A DNA stretch of 64,000 nt, taken from NCBI GenBank assembly GCA_964437725.1, contig CAYTIB010000075.1, positions 18,129 through 82,128 on the forward strand, read 5' to 3'. Both the position numbers and the translations under genes were made by a program. Below the pieces are notes generated by a model, which did not search any database, was not told the origin of the DNA, and saw only the letters and a program-made list of their open reading frames with translations. Shown piece after piece: positions 62,240-64,000 of the stretch (positions within the stretch are counted from its first letter, which is position 1; each line of letters begins with the position of its first letter). The stretch comes from CAYTIB01 sp964437725. GTDB lineage: Bacteria > UBA8248 > JACPRG01 > G963555815.

Positions 62240-62995
62240 ATGCGTTTAGTAGATTTGAGTCATCCCTGGAATATACACACACCTGCCTGGGTCGGATATG
62301 TACCACCAAAGATTTATTACTGGCAAACTATCAGTTCATCAGGCATCAATGCTCAAGCCATTGAAACCACATTACATATTGGAACCCACTTGGATTCACA
62401 GATGCATGCAATACCTGGTGGAGATAGTATCGGTGATTATGACGTGAACTGGCTCTTTGGAGATGCCGCAATAATTGATATCAGCAAAGAGGTGGAGGAG
62501 TGGGGAATTATTACTCCAGAGATGCTCACTAGCCAGGGAGTAGAAATTAAGAAAGGTGACATTCTCGTCTACCACACCGGCTACCACGATCATTATGTTG
62601 GGGGAAACAAACCGGATGACTTTAATTACATGTGTAAACACCCTGGTGGATATGTGGAGCTTGCAGAGTGGCTAGTGGATATGGAAATTCGCTATACCGC
62701 CTTCGATTGCGGTTCAGGTGATCACCCTATGAATACACATATTGCCGAGCGTGTACCTCATCTAGTACCTGAATTCGAGGATAAGATGGGGAAAAAATTG
62801 CATGAGGTATTCCCAAGGGATAATTGGTACGTAATGCACAAAATTCCATTCGCTGCTGGATGTGTGCACGTTGAAAATATGGGAGGGTCGATTGACGAGG
62901 TCTTGAATCGCAGATGCAAGGTAGGATGTTTTCCTTGGCGATTCGACGGAGGCGAGGGTGCAATGTGTCGTATGGTGGCATTCGTCGAGGATTGA
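62240..62995 (+). CDS. Cyclase-family protein (kynurenine formamidase-like metal hydrolase)
   Basis: This 251-residue member of the cyclase family (PF04199) has the metal-binding HxGTHxDxxxH seen as His46, His50, Asp52 and His56 in LHIGTHLDSQMH. The nearby LSHPWNIHTPAWVG start and IDISKEVEEWG are typical. Other metal or catalytic residues lie in YHTGYHDHYVG and FDCGSGDHPMN. Family members hydrolyse N-formylkynurenine, isatin or similar amides; the substrate here is unknown. The ATG follows GGAGAAAGTGGC. An M20 amidohydrolase lies divergently upstream. Confidence 0.85.
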   Translation: MRLVDLSHPWNIHTPAWVGYVPPKIYYWQTISSSGINAQAIETTLHIGTHLDSQMHAIPGGDSIGDYDVNWLFGDAAIIDISKEVEEWGIITPEMLTSQGVEIKKGDILVYHTGYHDHYVGGNKPDDFNYMCKHPGGYVELAEWLVDMEIRYTAFDCGSGDHPMNTHIAERVPHLVPEFEDKMGKKLHEVFPRDNWYVMHKIPFAAGCVHVENMGGSIDEVLNRRCKVGCFPWRFDGGEGAMCRMVAFVED

Positions 62996-63070
62996 TCTTT
63001 TCATTCACTTAAAGAGTTAGGAAGTTTTTAGTTTTGTCGAATTGCTAAATACCAGTACGGAGGGATAAAC

Positions 63071-63754
63071 GTGAAAGTGACTACTGGTTTAAGAATGGGA
63101 GTCTTAGTTACCGTCGTTTGCCTTTTTGGAATGTTCAATCAGCCTGCACAAGCAGGACATAGTTGTGAAGACTATCCCTATTCGGACGGTGACATTACTG
63201 CTGTAAAGACCCCGGATGGACCTAAAATTCTCGCGACCGCAGCGGTATCAGTAGATTTTGACGATACTGACGAAGTATTAGATGCAAAAAAGGAAGCCCG
63301 TATAGCGGCCAAGGCAGCGATTGTGAAATTTTTCGAAGTAGAGATCAAAGAATCAACCGATACCACCACATTGATAAACAAGAGAGTAAAGATCACAAAA
63401 GGTCCCAAGGGCGCCCTGAAGTCCGGCGAAAAGGAAAAGATCAAAACGACTATCAAGAAATTGTCGGAAAACGCCGGGGGTTTACTTCGTGGGGTGGTCC
63501 CGCTGTCCAGCTGTTACACTAAAGGAAAGAGGGTCATGGTGTCCGTCGGACTCAAACCCGAGACGGTTAAGGCAGCTGAAAGTGGAACCGGAATGATTAA
63601 AGAATCCATTCGAGCTACCACCAAAGAACCAGCCACTGCTCAGTCTACCGACAAAAAGGATGCTAAACCCACGGTTAGTGGTGGTCAATATAAAACCCGT
63701 ACAAAAGGCCCGGATAGTCATTCGAAAGGTTTGAAGAAGCTAAAGGATTTTTAA
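63071..63754 (+). CDS. Secreted protein of unknown function, LPP20/FlgT-like repeat domain
   Basis: This 227-residue protein has a Sec signal peptide ending near QPAQAG and a mature domain of about 120 residues: KILATAAVSVDFDDTDEVLDAKKEARIAAKAAIVKFFEVEI (split), then GGLLRGVVPLSSCYTKGKRVMVSVGLKPETVKAA. The alternation 'a.a.v.v....dE..d.ak.eAr..Ak.ai..f' resembles the LPP20/FlgT-N type of periplasmic domains. The C-terminal 50 residues are low-complexity, Lys/Thr/Ser-rich. It starts at GTG, eight bases after GGAGG. GC content rises within the gene to above that of its neighbours. Its reading frame ends where a second, related frame begins (63718 onward), so the pair may be one protein split by a frameshift. 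Confidence 0.7.
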   Translation: MKVTTGLRMGVLVTVVCLFGMFNQPAQAGHSCEDYPYSDGDITAVKTPDGPKILATAAVSVDFDDTDEVLDAKKEARIAAKAAIVKFFEVEIKESTDTTTLINKRVKITKGPKGALKSGEKEKIKTTIKKLSENAGGLLRGVVPLSSCYTKGKRVMVSVGLKPETVKAAESGTGMIKESIRATTKEPATAQSTDKKDAKPTVSGGQYKTRTKGPDSHSKGLKKLKDF

Positions 63755-64000
63755 CAAGGCCTGCATCTCCGATCACTCCCTCCTCGCAGAAAACCGCGAC
63801 GGTAGTTACCGAAGGTGTGGGCAAAGACGTCGAGAAAGCTACGCAAAGAGCAGCAGAGGCCGCCCTTATGCAGGTCGTCGGCAGTTTCATTGACTCCGAT
63901 ACCCGCATCGAGAAGAGAAAAGAGATCCGGGATGGCATCAGAACCCGGGTCAAGTCCGTCCGTTCCAAAATCAGCGAATATTCCCAGGGTTCGATCCAGC
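63718..64000 (+). CDS. Partial frame, second LPP20/FlgT-like domain running off the right edge
   Basis: After a TAG at 63715-63717 the frame stays open to the window end (94 codons). It reads VVTEGVGKDVEKATQRAAEAAL and VGSFIDSDTRIEKRKEIRDG, the same type of domain as in the preceding protein but not a close copy. No good start codon or signal peptide is present near its beginning. It overlaps the 3' end of the preceding gene by 37 bases in another frame. Either a frameshift separates two domains of one secreted protein, or this is a second gene whose start I cannot place. GC is clearly above the window average. Confidence 0.45.

Noticed and set aside
1..64000. CRISPR arrays, insertion sequences, prophage or integrase genes
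   Set aside because: No regularly spaced repeats, transposase or integrase motifs were seen anywhere in the window.

Overview
The window is a gene-dense stretch of about 43% GC from an uncultured, free-living Gram-negative bacterium. An RND efflux pump with its adaptor, Lgt and a lipobox protein, and several signal peptides indicate a double envelope. UGA is read as selenocysteine in at least two genes. Metabolism looks versatile: molybdenum hydroxylase, molybdopterin oxidoreductase, crotonases, thiolase, SDRs, a luciferase-like flavoprotein and amidohydrolases. No gene here fixes the phylum; a marine proteobacterial, Nitrospinota, SAR324 or Tectomicrobia-like lineage is only a guess.

Layout. 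1-971 (minus): 5' part of a molybdenum-hydroxylase large subunit. 1.4-6.3 kb (plus): a crotonase, an orphan NitT/TauT-type binding protein, an M29/NicX-like metalloprotein, a small SCP2-like protein and a group D flavin monooxygenase, possibly a degradation unit for a ring compound. 6.3-8.5 kb (minus): MFS and EamA transporters. 8.8-16.3 kb (minus): molybdopterin oxidoreductase, grdE, grdB (Sec), a 0.6 kb gap, grdA (Sec), grdC. This glycine/sarcosine/betaine-reductase-type locus is the most unusual part of the window. 16.5-19.2 kb (minus): tRNA-Glu(CUC), tRNA-Gln(CUG), gltX and an AEC transporter. 19.4-30.1 kb (plus): UMF1-type MFS, moeA, lgt, an SDR, secA, a nitrilase-fold protein lacking its catalytic Cys, a lipoprotein hydrolase and a ferredoxin reductase-like flavoprotein. 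30.2-36.2 kb (minus): EamA, LLM flavoprotein, MBL hydrolase, SDR, DUF3108 and ROK kinase. 36.3-43.9 kb (mostly plus): DedA, DUF3047 (minus), AcoX-like kinase, miaB, bifunctional nuclease, VanZ-like, hemB, thiolase. 43.9-48.3 kb (minus): RND pump and adaptor. 48.6-55.8 kb (plus): TIM-barrel isomerase, dienoyl-CoA hydratase-like crotonase, MeaB, FGE-fold lipoglycan-type cluster with YfhO and GT2. Then a NodU-type carbamoyltransferase (minus), queG, class II aldolase, zinc alcohol dehydrogenase, M20 amidohydrolase (minus), cyclase, and two GC-rich secreted repeat-domain reading frames at the right edge.

How it fits together. MoeA supports the two molybdenum enzymes. The grd genes encode selenoprotein A, the substrate-binding selenoprotein B and the beta subunit of component C. 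GrdD, thioredoxin, thioredoxin reductase and the Sec-insertion genes are not in the window, and the GrdE copy lacks the Cys that is converted to pyruvoyl in clostridia, so the pathway may differ from the Stickland-type reductase. GltX sits with tRNA-Glu and tRNA-Gln, the two tRNAs a non-discriminating enzyme would charge. MiaB, QueG, HemB, SecA and Lgt are housekeeping functions scattered between catabolic and transport genes.
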